A stretch of 64,000 nt of DNA from Mycobacterium sp. GA-2829 (lineage in GTDB: Bacteria; Actinomycetota; Actinomycetes; Mycobacteriales; Mycobacteriaceae). This document shows, in pieces, positions 32,812-41,787 of the stretch. Numbering within the stretch: position 1 is the stretch's first letter; the number at the start of each line of letters is the position of its first letter. A model generated the notes under the pieces. That model made no database searches, was not told the DNA's origin, and was given only the letters and a program-made list of their open reading frames with translations. The translations under genes and the position numbers were made by a program. The stretch lies in the NCBI RefSeq assembly GCF_001499965.1, contig NZ_LQIT01000035.1:1-64000 (forward strand), given 5' to 3'.

Positions 32812-33513
32812 TCAGGTATTGCGTCCGCCGTTGACCCCGAGGATCTGGCCGGTGATGTAGCCGGCTTCCTCGCTGATCAGGAAGGCGCACGCGGCGGCGA
32901 TGTCCTCGGGGCGCCCGATGCGCCGGACCGGGGTGGCCGCGATCGTCGCGTCGATGTCCCCGAGATAGCCGCGGTCGGCCGCGGCACGCAGCATCGGGGT
33001 GTCGATGAAGCCGGGGGGTACGGCGTTGACGGTGATGCCGCTCGGACCGTATTCCAGTGCAAGCGATTTCGTCAGACCGTTGACCGCGGACTTGGCCGCG
33101 ACGTACGGCGACATGTACGGCGCGCCCGAGTGGGTGCTCGACGACGAGATGTTGACGATGCGGCCCCATCCCGCCTCGAGCATGTCGGGCAGCGCGGCCT
33201 GGATGGTGTGGAAGACACCGTTGAGGTTGACGTCGATGACCTTCTGCCAACGGTCGAACGACACGTCGGTGAACCGTTTGAAACAGTCCAGCCCGGCGGC
33301 GTTGACCAGAACGGTGACCGGACCCAGCTGCTTGCGGATCGCGGTGAACGCCGCCTCGACCGCATCCCGGTCGGTCACGTCGGCGACGTGGGCGAAATCC
33401 CCGTCGCCCGGGTTCAGGTCGATCGTGGCGACGTGCAGTCCGTCGGCCTGCAGGCGCTGCACGATCGCCAGGCCGATTCCGGAGCCGCCTCCGGTGACGA
33501 CGGCGTTCTTCAC
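32812..33513 (-). CDS. Short-chain dehydrogenase/reductase
   Basis: 233 residues, GTG start. TGGGSGIG at 7-14, GWGRIVNISSSSTHSG with the catalytic Ser, YVAAK for Tyr/Lys, then AVPPG and GQILGVNGG. It is the third member of the local SDR family with 3157 and 13368 and is about 15 residues shorter than them in the N-terminal half. First gene of the minus-strand SDR-SDR-ferredoxin-P450 unit; its promoter is divergent from the mce operon and contains operator-like sites. Confidence 0.93.
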   Translation of the reverse strand: MKNAVVTGGGSGIGLAIVQRLQADGLHVATIDLNPGDGDFAHVADVTDRDAVEAAFTAIRKQLGPVTVLVNAAGLDCFKRFTDVSFDRWQKVIDVNLNGVFHTIQAALPDMLEAGWGRIVNISSSSTHSGAPYMSPYVAAKSAVNGLTKSLALEYGPSGITVNAVPPGFIDTPMLRAAADRGYLGDIDATIAATPVRRIGRPEDIAAACAFLISEEAGYITGQILGVNGGRNT

Positions 33514-33585
33514 AGCGCGCGGTCCTGCACGCGGGCCGGCTCTTTCACGGTCAGCTCAACGTTCAAGAATCATCCTTCCGATTAT

Positions 33586-33600
33586 GAGAACCGTACTCTC
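33586..33600. promoter_or_regulatory. Degenerate GAGAAT-type site, SDR side
   Basis: GAGAAC-CGT-ACTCTC, two mismatches from GAGAAT-N3-ATTCTC, 72 nt before the minus-strand SDR gene. With the site at 33738 it makes the second promoter region that carries two copies, one near each divergent start. The individual match is weak; the position adds support. Confidence 0.4.
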
Positions 33601-33737
33601 GGCATCGATCATTCTGCAAGAAATCGACCAGCTTCGCCGCGCCACAACCTAAGCTCGTTCCGGTCCCGCACGCCTATGACTAGCCACTCTAGGTTTGCTT
33701 GAGTTCTCTCGTCCCGAATGTATGATTCGCCGGGAAT

Positions 33738-33752
33738 GAGAATGGAATTTCC
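33738..33752 (+). promoter_or_regulatory. GAGAAT-GGA-ATTTCC operator at the mce-operon promoter
   Basis: One full GAGAAT half and an ATTTCC half. A -10-like TATGAT at 33721-33726 puts the start of transcription near 33733, so the site covers the first transcribed bases, 18 nt before the aldehyde dehydrogenase ATG. It would control the whole 14.7-kb operon ending in MceF. The same asymmetric half pair occurs at 54336. Confidence 0.6.
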
Positions 33753-33770
33753 ATCACACTGAGGAGCACG

Positions 33771-35276
33771 ATGGCTCAGCCGACCACGGTGACCGCAGAC
33801 AGCCGGAACGCCGCCGACCCGCAGGCCGGCGCACCTCCGGCGGATCGGCGGTTGCTGATCGACGGCAGGTTGGTCGAGACCGGACGGGTGTTCGCATCAC
33901 TCAACCCGGCGACCGGCCAGGTGCTCGGACACGCACCGGACGCCACCGTCGACGACGCCAGGGCGGCCGTGGCCGCCGCGCGGCGCGCCTTCGACACCAC
34001 CGACTGGTCCACCGATGTCGCGCTGCGCGTGCGCTGCCTCAACCAGCTGCACACCGCGCTGGTCGAGCACCGCGACGAACTCGCCGCGCTGACCATCGCG
34101 GAAGTGGGCGCCACCGAGGCGCTGTGCCAGGGCGCGCAACTCGACCAGCCCATCGAGATCGTCCGCTACTACGCCGATCTGCTCGCCGGCTATCCGATGA
34201 CCGAGGACCTCGGCAACATCGAAAGCCGCGGAATGCAGCACCACCGCTGGGTGGAGAAAGAGGCCGCGGGAGTCGTCGCCGCGATCATCGCCTACAACTA
34301 TCCGAACCAGCTGGCGTTGGCCAAGCTCGCCCCGGCGCTGGCCGCGGGCTGCACGGTGGTGCTCAAGTCCGCACCCGACACCCCGCTGATCACCCTCGCG
34401 CTCGGCGAGCTGATCGCCGAACACACCGACATCCCCGCCGGCGTGGTCAACGTGCTCTCCGGCGCCGACCCCGAGGTCGGTGCCGTGCTGACCACCGACG
34501 CGGGCGTCGACATGGTGACGTTCACCGGGTCCACCCCGACGGGCCGGCGCATCATGGCCGCCGCCAGCGAGACGTTGAAGAAGGTCTTCCTCGAACTCGG
34601 CGGGAAGTCGGCGGCGATCGTGCTCGACGACGCCGACTTCAACACCGCCGCACTGTTCTCGGCGTTCAGCATGGTCACCCACGCCGGACAGGGGTGTGCG
34701 CTCACCTCGCGGCTGCTGGTGCCCAGGGCGCACCAGGACCAGATCGTCGAGCTGATCAAGAACAATTTCGGGCTGGTGCGGTACGGCGATCCGGCCGATC
34801 CGAAGACCTACATGGGCCCGCTAATCAGCGAGAAGCAGCGCGACAAGGTCGACGGGATGGTCCAACGAGCCGTCGCCGCAGGGGCCTCTCTGGTCACCGG
34901 TGGGCAGAAGGTGGACCCCGGCTTCTTCTACACCCCGACCCTGCTCGCCGACGTCGACCCCGACAGCGAGATCGCGCAGGAGGAGGTGTTCGGACCCGTC
35001 CTGGTGGTGATCGCGTACGACGATGACGACGATGCGGTCCGCATCGCCAACAACTCGATCTACGGACTGTCCGGTGCGGTATTCGGCAGCCAGGAGCGCG
35101 CGCTGGCCGTGGCCCGGCGGATCCGCACCGGCACGTTCTCCATCAACGGGGGCAACTACTTCAGCCCCGACAGCCCGTTCGGCGGGTTCAAGCAGTCCGG
35201 TATCGGCCGCGAGATGGGCCGGGCCGGGTTGGAGGAGTTCCTGGAATCCAAGACTTTCGCAACGGTGGTGGGTTAG
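33771..35276 (+). CDS. Aldehyde dehydrogenase (NAD(P)-dependent)
   Basis: 501 residues with GAGGAG upstream. Standard superfamily motifs: IIAYNYPNQLAL (cofactor-binding Asn region), TFTGSTPTGR, catalytic base E275 in LELGGK and nucleophile C309 in GQGCALTSR, and EEVFGPVL near the end. It should turn an aldehyde, perhaps from the P450s or an aldolase, into an acid. First gene of the operon with CoA-transferase, thiolase and mce genes, 2 nt before the next gene. Confidence 0.94.
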   Translation: MAQPTTVTADSRNAADPQAGAPPADRRLLIDGRLVETGRVFASLNPATGQVLGHAPDATVDDARAAVAAARRAFDTTDWSTDVALRVRCLNQLHTALVEHRDELAALTIAEVGATEALCQGAQLDQPIEIVRYYADLLAGYPMTEDLGNIESRGMQHHRWVEKEAAGVVAAIIAYNYPNQLALAKLAPALAAGCTVVLKSAPDTPLITLALGELIAEHTDIPAGVVNVLSGADPEVGAVLTTDAGVDMVTFTGSTPTGRRIMAAASETLKKVFLELGGKSAAIVLDDADFNTAALFSAFSMVTHAGQGCALTSRLLVPRAHQDQIVELIKNNFGLVRYGDPADPKTYMGPLISEKQRDKVDGMVQRAVAAGASLVTGGQKVDPGFFYTPTLLADVDPDSEIAQEEVFGPVLVVIAYDDDDDAVRIANNSIYGLSGAVFGSQERALAVARRIRTGTFSINGGNYFSPDSPFGGFKQSGIGREMGRAGLEEFLESKTFATVVG

Positions 35277-35278
35277 GT

Positions 35279-36487
35279 ATGAGCAGACCGCTTGACGGCA
35301 TCCGCGTCCTCGAGGTCGCGATGTACGGTTTCGTCCCGTCGTGCGGCGCGGTGCTCGGGGAGTGGGGCGCCGACGTCATCAAGGTCGAGCACGCGGTGAC
35401 CGGCGACCCGCAGCGCGGGCTGCGCCAGACCGGGCCGCTGCGAGTCGAGGGCGATCCGAACCCGAACATCGAACACGCCAACCGCGGCAAGCGCAGCATC
35501 GGCCTGGACATGTCGGTGCCGGAGGGCCGCGAGGTCCTGCTCGAACTCGCCCGTCGCGCAGACGTCTTCCTGACCAGTTTCCTGCCCGGGCACCGGCAGA
35601 AGTTCGGCATCGACGTCGACGACATCCGCGCGGTCAACCCCAACATCGTCTACGCGCGCGGCAGTGCGCTCGGCCCGCGCGGCGAGGAGTCGGTCAAGGG
35701 CGGCTACGACATGACCGCGTTCTGGTGCCGCGCCGGCACGGCCGCCACCATCACCCCGCCGGGGATCGAGGGGATGATCGGCCCGCCCGGACCGGCCTAC
35801 GGCGACACGATCTCCGGGACCAATTTGGCCGGCGGCATCGCGGCGGCGCTGTTCCGGCGCGAACGCACCGGTGAGCCGTCGGTGGTGGACGTGTCGCTGC
35901 TGGGCAGCGGACTGTGGGCGATGGGCCACACCGTCGCGCTGACCTCGCACCTGAACCAGTTGATGGTGCAGCCGCCCCCCGGGGTGCACGGTTCGCCGAT
36001 CAACCCGCTGGTCGGCGTCTATCCGACCGCCGACGACCGCTACATCTCGTTCGTGATGATGCAGCCGACGAAGTTCTGGGCCGACGTGTGCAAACACATG
36101 GACCTCGACGACTACGCCGACGATCCGCGCTTCGCCACCGCCGAATCCTTCGCCGAACACACGCCGGCCGCCGTCGAGATCCTCACCGAGGCGATGCGCA
36201 AACGCCCGCTGCTCGAGTGGAGCGAGCGGTTCTCATCACTGGCCGGACCGTGGGCGCCGGTACAGGACACCCTGCAGGCCGCCCAGGACGCGCAGATCCG
36301 GGCCAACGAGTACCTCGTGGCTGCCGGCGAACTGGAACTGGTCGCCAACCCCGTCCAATTCGACGTCACCGCCCCGCAGACCGGCGCCGCACCGGGATTC
36401 GCGGAGCAGACCGACGACATCCTCGTCGAACTCGGCCTGGACTGGGACCGCATCATCGAGCTCAAGACGGCAGGTGCCGTCACGTGA
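35279..36487 (+). CDS. CaiB/BaiF family CoA-transferase
   Basis: 402 residues. N-terminal RVLEVAMYGFVPSCGAVLGE with the shared GADVIKVEH motif, then NRGKRSIGLDMS. The probable catalytic Asp is D144 in KGGYDMTAFW, which would form the aspartyl-CoA intermediate. Class III CoA-transferases or racemases (AMACR-like) both have this fold; transfer of CoA to a carboxylate or epimerisation of a 2-methylacyl-CoA are the alternatives. In a side-chain pathway the racemase role is attractive but unproven. Confidence 0.9.
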   Translation: MSRPLDGIRVLEVAMYGFVPSCGAVLGEWGADVIKVEHAVTGDPQRGLRQTGPLRVEGDPNPNIEHANRGKRSIGLDMSVPEGREVLLELARRADVFLTSFLPGHRQKFGIDVDDIRAVNPNIVYARGSALGPRGEESVKGGYDMTAFWCRAGTAATITPPGIEGMIGPPGPAYGDTISGTNLAGGIAAALFRRERTGEPSVVDVSLLGSGLWAMGHTVALTSHLNQLMVQPPPGVHGSPINPLVGVYPTADDRYISFVMMQPTKFWADVCKHMDLDDYADDPRFATAESFAEHTPAAVEILTEAMRKRPLLEWSERFSSLAGPWAPVQDTLQAAQDAQIRANEYLVAAGELELVANPVQFDVTAPQTGAAPGFAEQTDDILVELGLDWDRIIELKTAGAVT

Positions 36488-36501
36488 CAGTGGAGATCTG
36501 A

Positions 36502-37686
36502 ATGCCGTTCATCGCTTCGATCGGGACTTACCTCCCGTGTTGGGGCACACCGCATCACCGCATCGCCGGTGACGATGAGGACGCCATCACGCTGGCCGTC
36601 GAGGCAGGCCGCGCGGCGTTGAGTGCGGGCGGTGCGGTGGAACGGGTGGTGGTGGTCAGCCGCAACCTGCCGCTGACCGAGAGCAGCAACGCCGCAGTCC
36701 TGCTGGCCGGACTCGGGCTGGATCCCGAACTCGAGGTCGACGAACGCCTCGGCGGGGCGCCCGCCACGCTCGACGCGGTCAGTTCGGCACGTCCGCGGTC
36801 GCTGGTGATCGGCGTGGACCTCGAACCGGCGGGTGCGGCGGCGATCCTCACCTCCGACCGGGGTAAGCAGGTCCGCACCGCGGCCCGCGTCGCGCGCAGC
36901 CTCCCGGTGCGCACCCGCAACGCCGTCGGCGGCGTCCACGACTACGGCGATCCGCGGCTGCTGCACGAACGCGGTCTGCTGGCCTCACTGTCGGCGGCGT
37001 GGCTGGACACCCCGGTGGTCGTCGCCGGTGTCGACCACGACAAGGTGACGGCGCTGTGCATCGGAGATCCCCCTCGGCTTCCCACATTCGGAGCGAGTTC
37101 TGGGCTGTTTGCCCTCGCGAGCCTCGCCGAGTCCCATACGATTGGGCCCCTGGTCGCGGTGGAGCAGGCGAGTCTGTCCGGCATCACCGTCACAAACGGT
37201 GAGGCACAAGTGATTCGACGCGAACCGGCGGCGCGGCCGCTACCCGAGGGGACCGTCACCCCCGGCGCGGATCTCGCGATTTCGCTGGCGGCCTACGAGC
37301 GTGCGTTCGAGGCCAAAGTGCGCTGGGAGGCCGGACGGCACACCGGGACGACGGTTCTCGACTTCCCGCCGCGGTACCGCGTCGCCGACGACTGTGTACT
37401 CGACACCGACTACGAACTGGTCCCGCTGCCGCGCACCGGCACCGTCTACACCGAAGCGACCGTGGAGATCCCGGTCCCGGGTATGCGGTCGCCCTACTCG
37501 CTGGTGATCGTCGAACTCGACGACACCGACGTCCGCGCACTGGTCAAGGTGACCGGCGCCGCGCCCGGCACCGTAGACATCGGCGACCGTGGCCGGATGG
37601 TGCTGCGCCGCGTCGCGGTGCGCTCCGGGGTGCCGGACTACGGCTATGCCTTCGAACCCGGGGCCGTCGAACCGGACGCGGCATGA
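36502..37686 (+). CDS. HMG-CoA-synthase-like / DUF35 OB-fold protein without zinc ribbon
   Basis: 394 residues. The N-terminal part begins FIASIGTYLPCWG, like the start of thiolase-superfamily (HMG-CoA synthase-like) proteins, but the region that should carry catalytic Cys is only VDHDKVTALCIGDPP and no clear triad is visible. Residues from about 280 (TTVLDFPPRYRVADDC) form a DUF35-like OB-fold; the CxxC pairs of the zinc ribbon are missing. It probably acts as the OB-fold partner of the thiolase whose gene overlaps its stop, giving a third version of the thiolase-DUF35 pair in this window. Confidence 0.7.
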   Translation: MPFIASIGTYLPCWGTPHHRIAGDDEDAITLAVEAGRAALSAGGAVERVVVVSRNLPLTESSNAAVLLAGLGLDPELEVDERLGGAPATLDAVSSARPRSLVIGVDLEPAGAAAILTSDRGKQVRTAARVARSLPVRTRNAVGGVHDYGDPRLLHERGLLASLSAAWLDTPVVVAGVDHDKVTALCIGDPPRLPTFGASSGLFALASLAESHTIGPLVAVEQASLSGITVTNGEAQVIRREPAARPLPEGTVTPGADLAISLAAYERAFEAKVRWEAGRHTGTTVLDFPPRYRVADDCVLDTDYELVPLPRTGTVYTEATVEIPVPGMRSPYSLVIVELDDTDVRALVKVTGAAPGTVDIGDRGRMVLRRVAVRSGVPDYGYAFEPGAVEPDAA

Positions 37687-38849
37687 GGCGGGTCGCGATC
37701 GTCGGCGCCGGGATGACGCCGTTCGCCGAACATTTCGCACTGGGCATCAAGGACCTGCTGCCGATGGCGTTCGCGGAATGCGCTGCCAGCGTGGACAAGG
37801 GCATGTCCAAGGGCGACATCGACGCGGTGTGGTTCGGCGCGATGGGCACCACCGACGGCTTCCCGTCCGGTGTCCTCGCCGACACGCTCGGTCTGTACGA
37901 CACCCCGGTCACCCACGTCGAGAACTCGTGCGCCACCGGTAACGACGTCGTGCGCAACGCGCTCTACGGCATCGCGGCCGGCGCCGCCGACGTCGCGTTG
38001 GTGATGGGTGCGGACAAGCTACGCGAGGTCGCCACCAAGGACATGCTGTGGGGCTGGGAGGCCACCACCAGGGACATGGCGTGGGACTACCCGCTCGGGC
38101 TCGTCGCACCCGCCGGATTCGCGCTGCACGTGCGCCGGTACCTACACGAATCCCCGGCCACCCGTGAGCATTTGGCGATGATCGCGGTCAAGAACCACCG
38201 CAACGCCGTCGACAACCCCAAGGCCCGGCTGCGGTTCGAGATCACCGTCGAACAGGCGCTGTCGGCGCCGATGGTGGTCAACCCCTTCGGGATATATGAC
38301 TGCGCACCGCAGAGCGACGGCGCCGCGGCGCTGATCCTGGCGGCCGAGGATGTCGTGGACCGGTTCACCGACCGGCCGGTGTGGGTGCGCGGCGTCGGGC
38401 TGGGCCTGGATTCGGTGATGTACCCCCACAAACCGGATATGACGACCTTCCCCGCGACGGTCCGCGCCGCCAAACGCGCCTTCGGGATGGCCGGGCTGAG
38501 CCCGTCGGACATCGACGTCGCCGAGGTGCACGACTACTTCACCGGGATCGAGTTGATCAGCTATGAGGACCTCGGATTCGCCGAGAAGTTCGGCGCCCAC
38601 AAACTCGTCGAGGCCGAGGTGACGAGCATGGGCGGGGCGCTGCCGGTCAACCCCAGCGGCGGACTGAAGGCCAAGGGCCACCCGCCCGGCGCGACCGGCG
38701 TCGCGCAATGCGTGGAACTGTTCGGCCAACTCCGCGGCGAAGCGGTCAACCAGGTCGACGGCGCACGAGTCGGGCTGGCGCACAACATCGGAGGACCGAC
38801 CGCGGTCGCGGCGGTCACCATCCTGGAAGGAACCCGAGTCGATGGCTGA
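37683..38849 (+). CDS. Thiolase / lipid-transfer-type acetyl-CoA acetyltransferase
   Basis: 388 residues. Catalytic Cys83 lies in ENSCATG and the C-terminal HPPGATGVAQ block and GGPTAVAAV loop are intact, so true thiolysis of a 3-ketoacyl-CoA is plausible. EVHDYF mid-protein is typical of the SCP2/lipid-transfer group. It overlaps the OB-fold gene at its start and the YrbEA gene at its end, tying beta-oxidation to the transporter in one transcript. Confidence 0.9.
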   Translation: MRRVAIVGAGMTPFAEHFALGIKDLLPMAFAECAASVDKGMSKGDIDAVWFGAMGTTDGFPSGVLADTLGLYDTPVTHVENSCATGNDVVRNALYGIAAGAADVALVMGADKLREVATKDMLWGWEATTRDMAWDYPLGLVAPAGFALHVRRYLHESPATREHLAMIAVKNHRNAVDNPKARLRFEITVEQALSAPMVVNPFGIYDCAPQSDGAAALILAAEDVVDRFTDRPVWVRGVGLGLDSVMYPHKPDMTTFPATVRAAKRAFGMAGLSPSDIDVAEVHDYFTGIELISYEDLGFAEKFGAHKLVEAEVTSMGGALPVNPSGGLKAKGHPPGATGVAQCVELFGQLRGEAVNQVDGARVGLAHNIGGPTAVAAVTILEGTRVDG

Positions 38850-39639
38850 GCGGTGGACACCCGGGATATCGCTGAGCCGCAACCTGTCCGGGCCCATGCA
38901 GGCCGTCGGCGGGTTGTTCGCGATGTCGGCCGACGCGATCAAGTACGTGTTCCAGCGGCCGTTCCAGTGGCGGGAGTTCCTCGAGCAGTGCTGGTTCGTC
39001 GCGCGCGTGTCACTGGCGCCGACGCTGCTGGTGGCGATTCCGTTCACCGTGCTGGTGAGCTTCATCCTCAACATCCTGCTGCGCGAACTCGGCGCCGCCG
39101 ACCTGTCCGGCGCGGGTGCGGCGTTCGGGGCGGTGACCCAGGTCGGTCCGATGGTCACCGTGCTGATCGTCGCCGGGGCGGGTGCCACCGCGATGTGCGC
39201 CGACCTCGGCTCCCGCACCATCCGCGAGGAGATCGACGCGATGGAGGTGCTGGGCATCAATCCGGTTCAGCGCCTTGTCACTCCGCGCATGCTGGCTTCG
39301 GGCCTGGTCGCACTGCTGCTCAACAGCCTGGTGGTCATCATCGGCATCCTGGGCGGCTACGTGTTCTCCGTGTTCATCCAGGACGTCAACCCGGGCGCCT
39401 TCGCGGCGGGCATCACGCTGCTCACCGGGGTGCCGGAGGTCATCATCTCCTGCGTCAAGGCCGCGCTGTTCGGGTTGATCGCCGGCCTGGTCGCCTGCTA
39501 CCGGGGGCTGACGATCTCCGGCGGCGGCGCCAAGGCCGTGGGCAACGCGGTCAACGAGACCGTGGTGTATGCGTTCATGGCGCTGTTCGTGATCAACGTG
39601 CTGGTCACCGCCATCGGCATCCGGATGACGACGGACTGA
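38842..39639 (+). CDS. yrbEA: YrbEA, MlaE-type permease of the Mce transporter
   Basis: 265 residues. Hydrophobic protein with about five membrane segments; the MlaE signature REEIDAMEVLGINPVQRLV is the cytoplasmic EEIDAM loop that contacts the ATPase. Pairs with YrbEB to form the inner-membrane channel of the Mce lipid importer. No ATPase (MceG/MkL) gene is in the operon, as is usual; it is encoded elsewhere in mycobacterial genomes. Start overlaps the thiolase by 8 nt. Confidence 0.94.
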   Translation: MAERWTPGISLSRNLSGPMQAVGGLFAMSADAIKYVFQRPFQWREFLEQCWFVARVSLAPTLLVAIPFTVLVSFILNILLRELGAADLSGAGAAFGAVTQVGPMVTVLIVAGAGATAMCADLGSRTIREEIDAMEVLGINPVQRLVTPRMLASGLVALLLNSLVVIIGILGGYVFSVFIQDVNPGAFAAGITLLTGVPEVIISCVKAALFGLIAGLVACYRGLTISGGGAKAVGNAVNETVVYAFMALFVINVLVTAIGIRMTTD

Positions 39640-39642
39640 CCC

Positions 39643-40500
39643 ATGGGAACGATCACCACGCTGCGGGCGACCTACCCGCGCATCAGCAGACAACTCGGCC
39701 GCCCGGCCCAGATCCTCGGTCGGATCGGCGATCACGCGCTGTTCTACCTGCGCGCGCTCGGCGGCACGCCGCACGCCGCGGTGCACTTCCGCAAGGAGAT
39801 CATCCGGCTGATCGCCGAGATCTCCATGGGCGCGGGCACACTCGCCATGATCGGCGGCACCGTCGTGATCGTCGGATTCCTGACGCTGGCGGCGGGCGGC
39901 ACGCTGGCGGTGCAGGGGTACAGCTCGCTGGGCAACATCGGCATCGAGGCGCTCACCGGCTTCCTCGCCGCGTTCATCAACGTGCGCATCTCCGCCCCCG
40001 TCGTGGCCGGCATCGGATTGGCCGCCACCTTCGGCGCCGGCGTCACCGCACAGTTGGGCGCCATGCGCATCAACGAGGAGGTCGATGCGCTGGAGTCGAT
40101 GGGCATCCCCCCGGTCGAATATCTGGTGAGTACCCGCATCGTGGCCGGGATGATCGCGATCACCCCGCTGTACTCGATCGCGGTGATTCTGTCGTTCGTC
40201 GCCAGCCAGTTCACCACCGTCGTCCTGTTCGGCCAGTCCGGCGGCCTCTACGACCACTACTTCGACACGTTCCTCAACCCGATCGACCTGCTGTGGTCGT
40301 TCCTGCAGGCCATCCTGATGGCGATCACGATCCTGTTGATCCACACCTACTTCGGTTATTTCGCCACCGGCGGACCGTCGGGTGTGGGCGTCGCGGTCGG
40401 CAACGCGGTGCGCACGTCGCTGATCGTGGTGGTGTCGGTGACGCTGCTCGTCTCGCTGTCCATCTACGGCTCCAACGGCAACTTCAACCTGTCGGGGTAG
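39643..40500 (+). CDS. yrbEB: YrbEB, MlaE-type permease of the Mce transporter
   Basis: 285 residues. Same fold as YrbEA; the loop reads NEEVDALESMGIPPVEYLV. The N-terminal 60 residues before the first membrane segment are longer than in YrbEA. Together the two should form the permease heterodimer under the MceA-F tunnel. 3 nt after YrbEA and 9 nt before MceA. Confidence 0.94.
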   Translation: MGTITTLRATYPRISRQLGRPAQILGRIGDHALFYLRALGGTPHAAVHFRKEIIRLIAEISMGAGTLAMIGGTVVIVGFLTLAAGGTLAVQGYSSLGNIGIEALTGFLAAFINVRISAPVVAGIGLAATFGAGVTAQLGAMRINEEVDALESMGIPPVEYLVSTRIVAGMIAITPLYSIAVILSFVASQFTTVVLFGQSGGLYDHYFDTFLNPIDLLWSFLQAILMAITILLIHTYFGYFATGGPSGVGVAVGNAVRTSLIVVVSVTLLVSLSIYGSNGNFNLSG

Positions 40501-40509
40501 GGGAGCACT

Positions 40510-41787
40510 GTGTCGAAGAATCTGGGCCCAGGGCCGATGCACCGATCGGAGACCACGAGTTCCGCGGCACCGGTGGCGTCCTCGGGTGGTCGCCACTTCG
40601 GGGTGACCCATTACGCGCGGCCGCTGGCCGGCCTCGGGCTGGTCGTGGCAGTCGTGGTCGTCGTCGCCCTGGCGGTCGGACTGTTCCGCGGCAGCTTTAC
40701 GGATTCGGTTCCGGTGACCGTCATCTCGGATCGCGCCGGGCTGGTGATGAACCCCGACGCCAAGGTCAAGATGCGCGGCGTCGAGGTCGGCAAGGTCGCC
40801 TCGATCGAACAGCGCGCCGACGGTACGGCGGCGCTGCACCTGGCGATGCAACCGTCCCAGATGCACCTCATCCCGGACAATGTCGGCGTCGACATCGAAT
40901 CCACCACGGTGTTCGGCGCGAAGTCCGTCCAGTTCGTCGCCCCACCGCAGCCGTCGGGAAAGACGCTGCGCGCCGGCCAGGTGCTGCGCGGTGACCGGGT
41001 GATGGTCGAGATCAACACCGTCTTCCAGGATCTGGTGGCCGTACTCGACCGCATCGACCCGGCCAAACTCAACCAGACGCTCGGCGCGATCTCCTCGGCC
41101 TTCTCCGGCCGCGGCGAGAGCATGGGGCAGACGCTCAGCGATTTCAACGCGCTGCTGGCCGAACTCGAACCGAGCCTGCCCAACCTCGCGCGCGACATGG
41201 AACTGACCGCGCCGGTCGCCGCCGCCTACGCGGACATCGCACCGGACCTCATCGCCACCATGAAGAACGCGACGACGATCAGCGACGGCATCGTCGAGGA
41301 GCAGAACAATCTCGACGCGTTCCTGGTGAGCGCCGTCGGACTCGCCGACGTCGGCAACGAGGTGGTCGGCGGCAACCGGGAGGCCCTGACCGAGGTGCTC
41401 AGACTGGTGGCCCCGACGACCGACCTGTTCAACGAGTACTCGAAGGCGATCAACTGCACGCTCGAAGGGATGAGCTACGTGCTGCACCAGCCGCCGCAGA
41501 TGGACCCCGGCGTGGTGGTCAACGTGGCGTTCACCATGGGGATCGATCGCTACCGCTACCCCCGCAACCTGCCCAAGGTCGCAGCCAAGGGAGGACCGAA
41601 CTGTATGGGGCTGCCCTACATCGGATTCGGTAACCGGTCGAAGTATCTGGTCACCGACACCAACGCCAATCCGTGGCAGTACGGCAACCAGGGCATCCTG
41701 CTCAACTCCGACGGCCTCAAGCAGATGCTGTTCGGCCCGCTGGACGGTCCGCCGCGCAACACCGCCCAGATCGGACAGCCGGGATGA
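40510..41787 (+). CDS. mceA: MceA, substrate-binding/tunnel protein
   Basis: 425 residues, GTG start with GGGGAG before it. A 40-residue basic/Ser-rich cytoplasmic start, one membrane segment (about 36-58), an MCE domain (about 65-145; VMNPDAKVKMRGVEVGKV) and a long helical domain that forms the periplasmic tunnel with MceB-F. The C-terminal region has three Cys (INCTLEG, NCMGLP) typical of the Cys-rich mce tail. Imports a hydrophobic substrate, in known cases steroids or fatty acids. Confidence 0.93.
   Translation: MSKNLGPGPMHRSETTSSAAPVASSGGRHFGVTHYARPLAGLGLVVAVVVVVALAVGLFRGSFTDSVPVTVISDRAGLVMNPDAKVKMRGVEVGKVASIEQRADGTAALHLAMQPSQMHLIPDNVGVDIESTTVFGAKSVQFVAPPQPSGKTLRAGQVLRGDRVMVEINTVFQDLVAVLDRIDPAKLNQTLGAISSAFSGRGESMGQTLSDFNALLAELEPSLPNLARDMELTAPVAAAYADIAPDLIATMKNATTISDGIVEEQNNLDAFLVSAVGLADVGNEVVGGNREALTEVLRLVAPTTDLFNEYSKAINCTLEGMSYVLHQPPQMDPGVVVNVAFTMGIDRYRYPRNLPKVAAKGGPNCMGLPYIGFGNRSKYLVTDTNANPWQYGNQGILLNSDGLKQMLFGPLDGPPRNTAQIGQPG

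Noticed and set aside
33650..33712. Half-sites TTCTC near 33705 considered as a third operator copy
   Set aside because: Only one half is present and no partner with the 3-nt spacing is found.
39010..41487. An 825-codon open frame on the minus strand across the yrbE-mce region
   Set aside because: It runs antisense to intact yrbEA, yrbEB and mceA, is rich in His/Arg/Gln/Asp and has no recognisable domain, the usual pattern of a mirror frame in GC-rich DNA.
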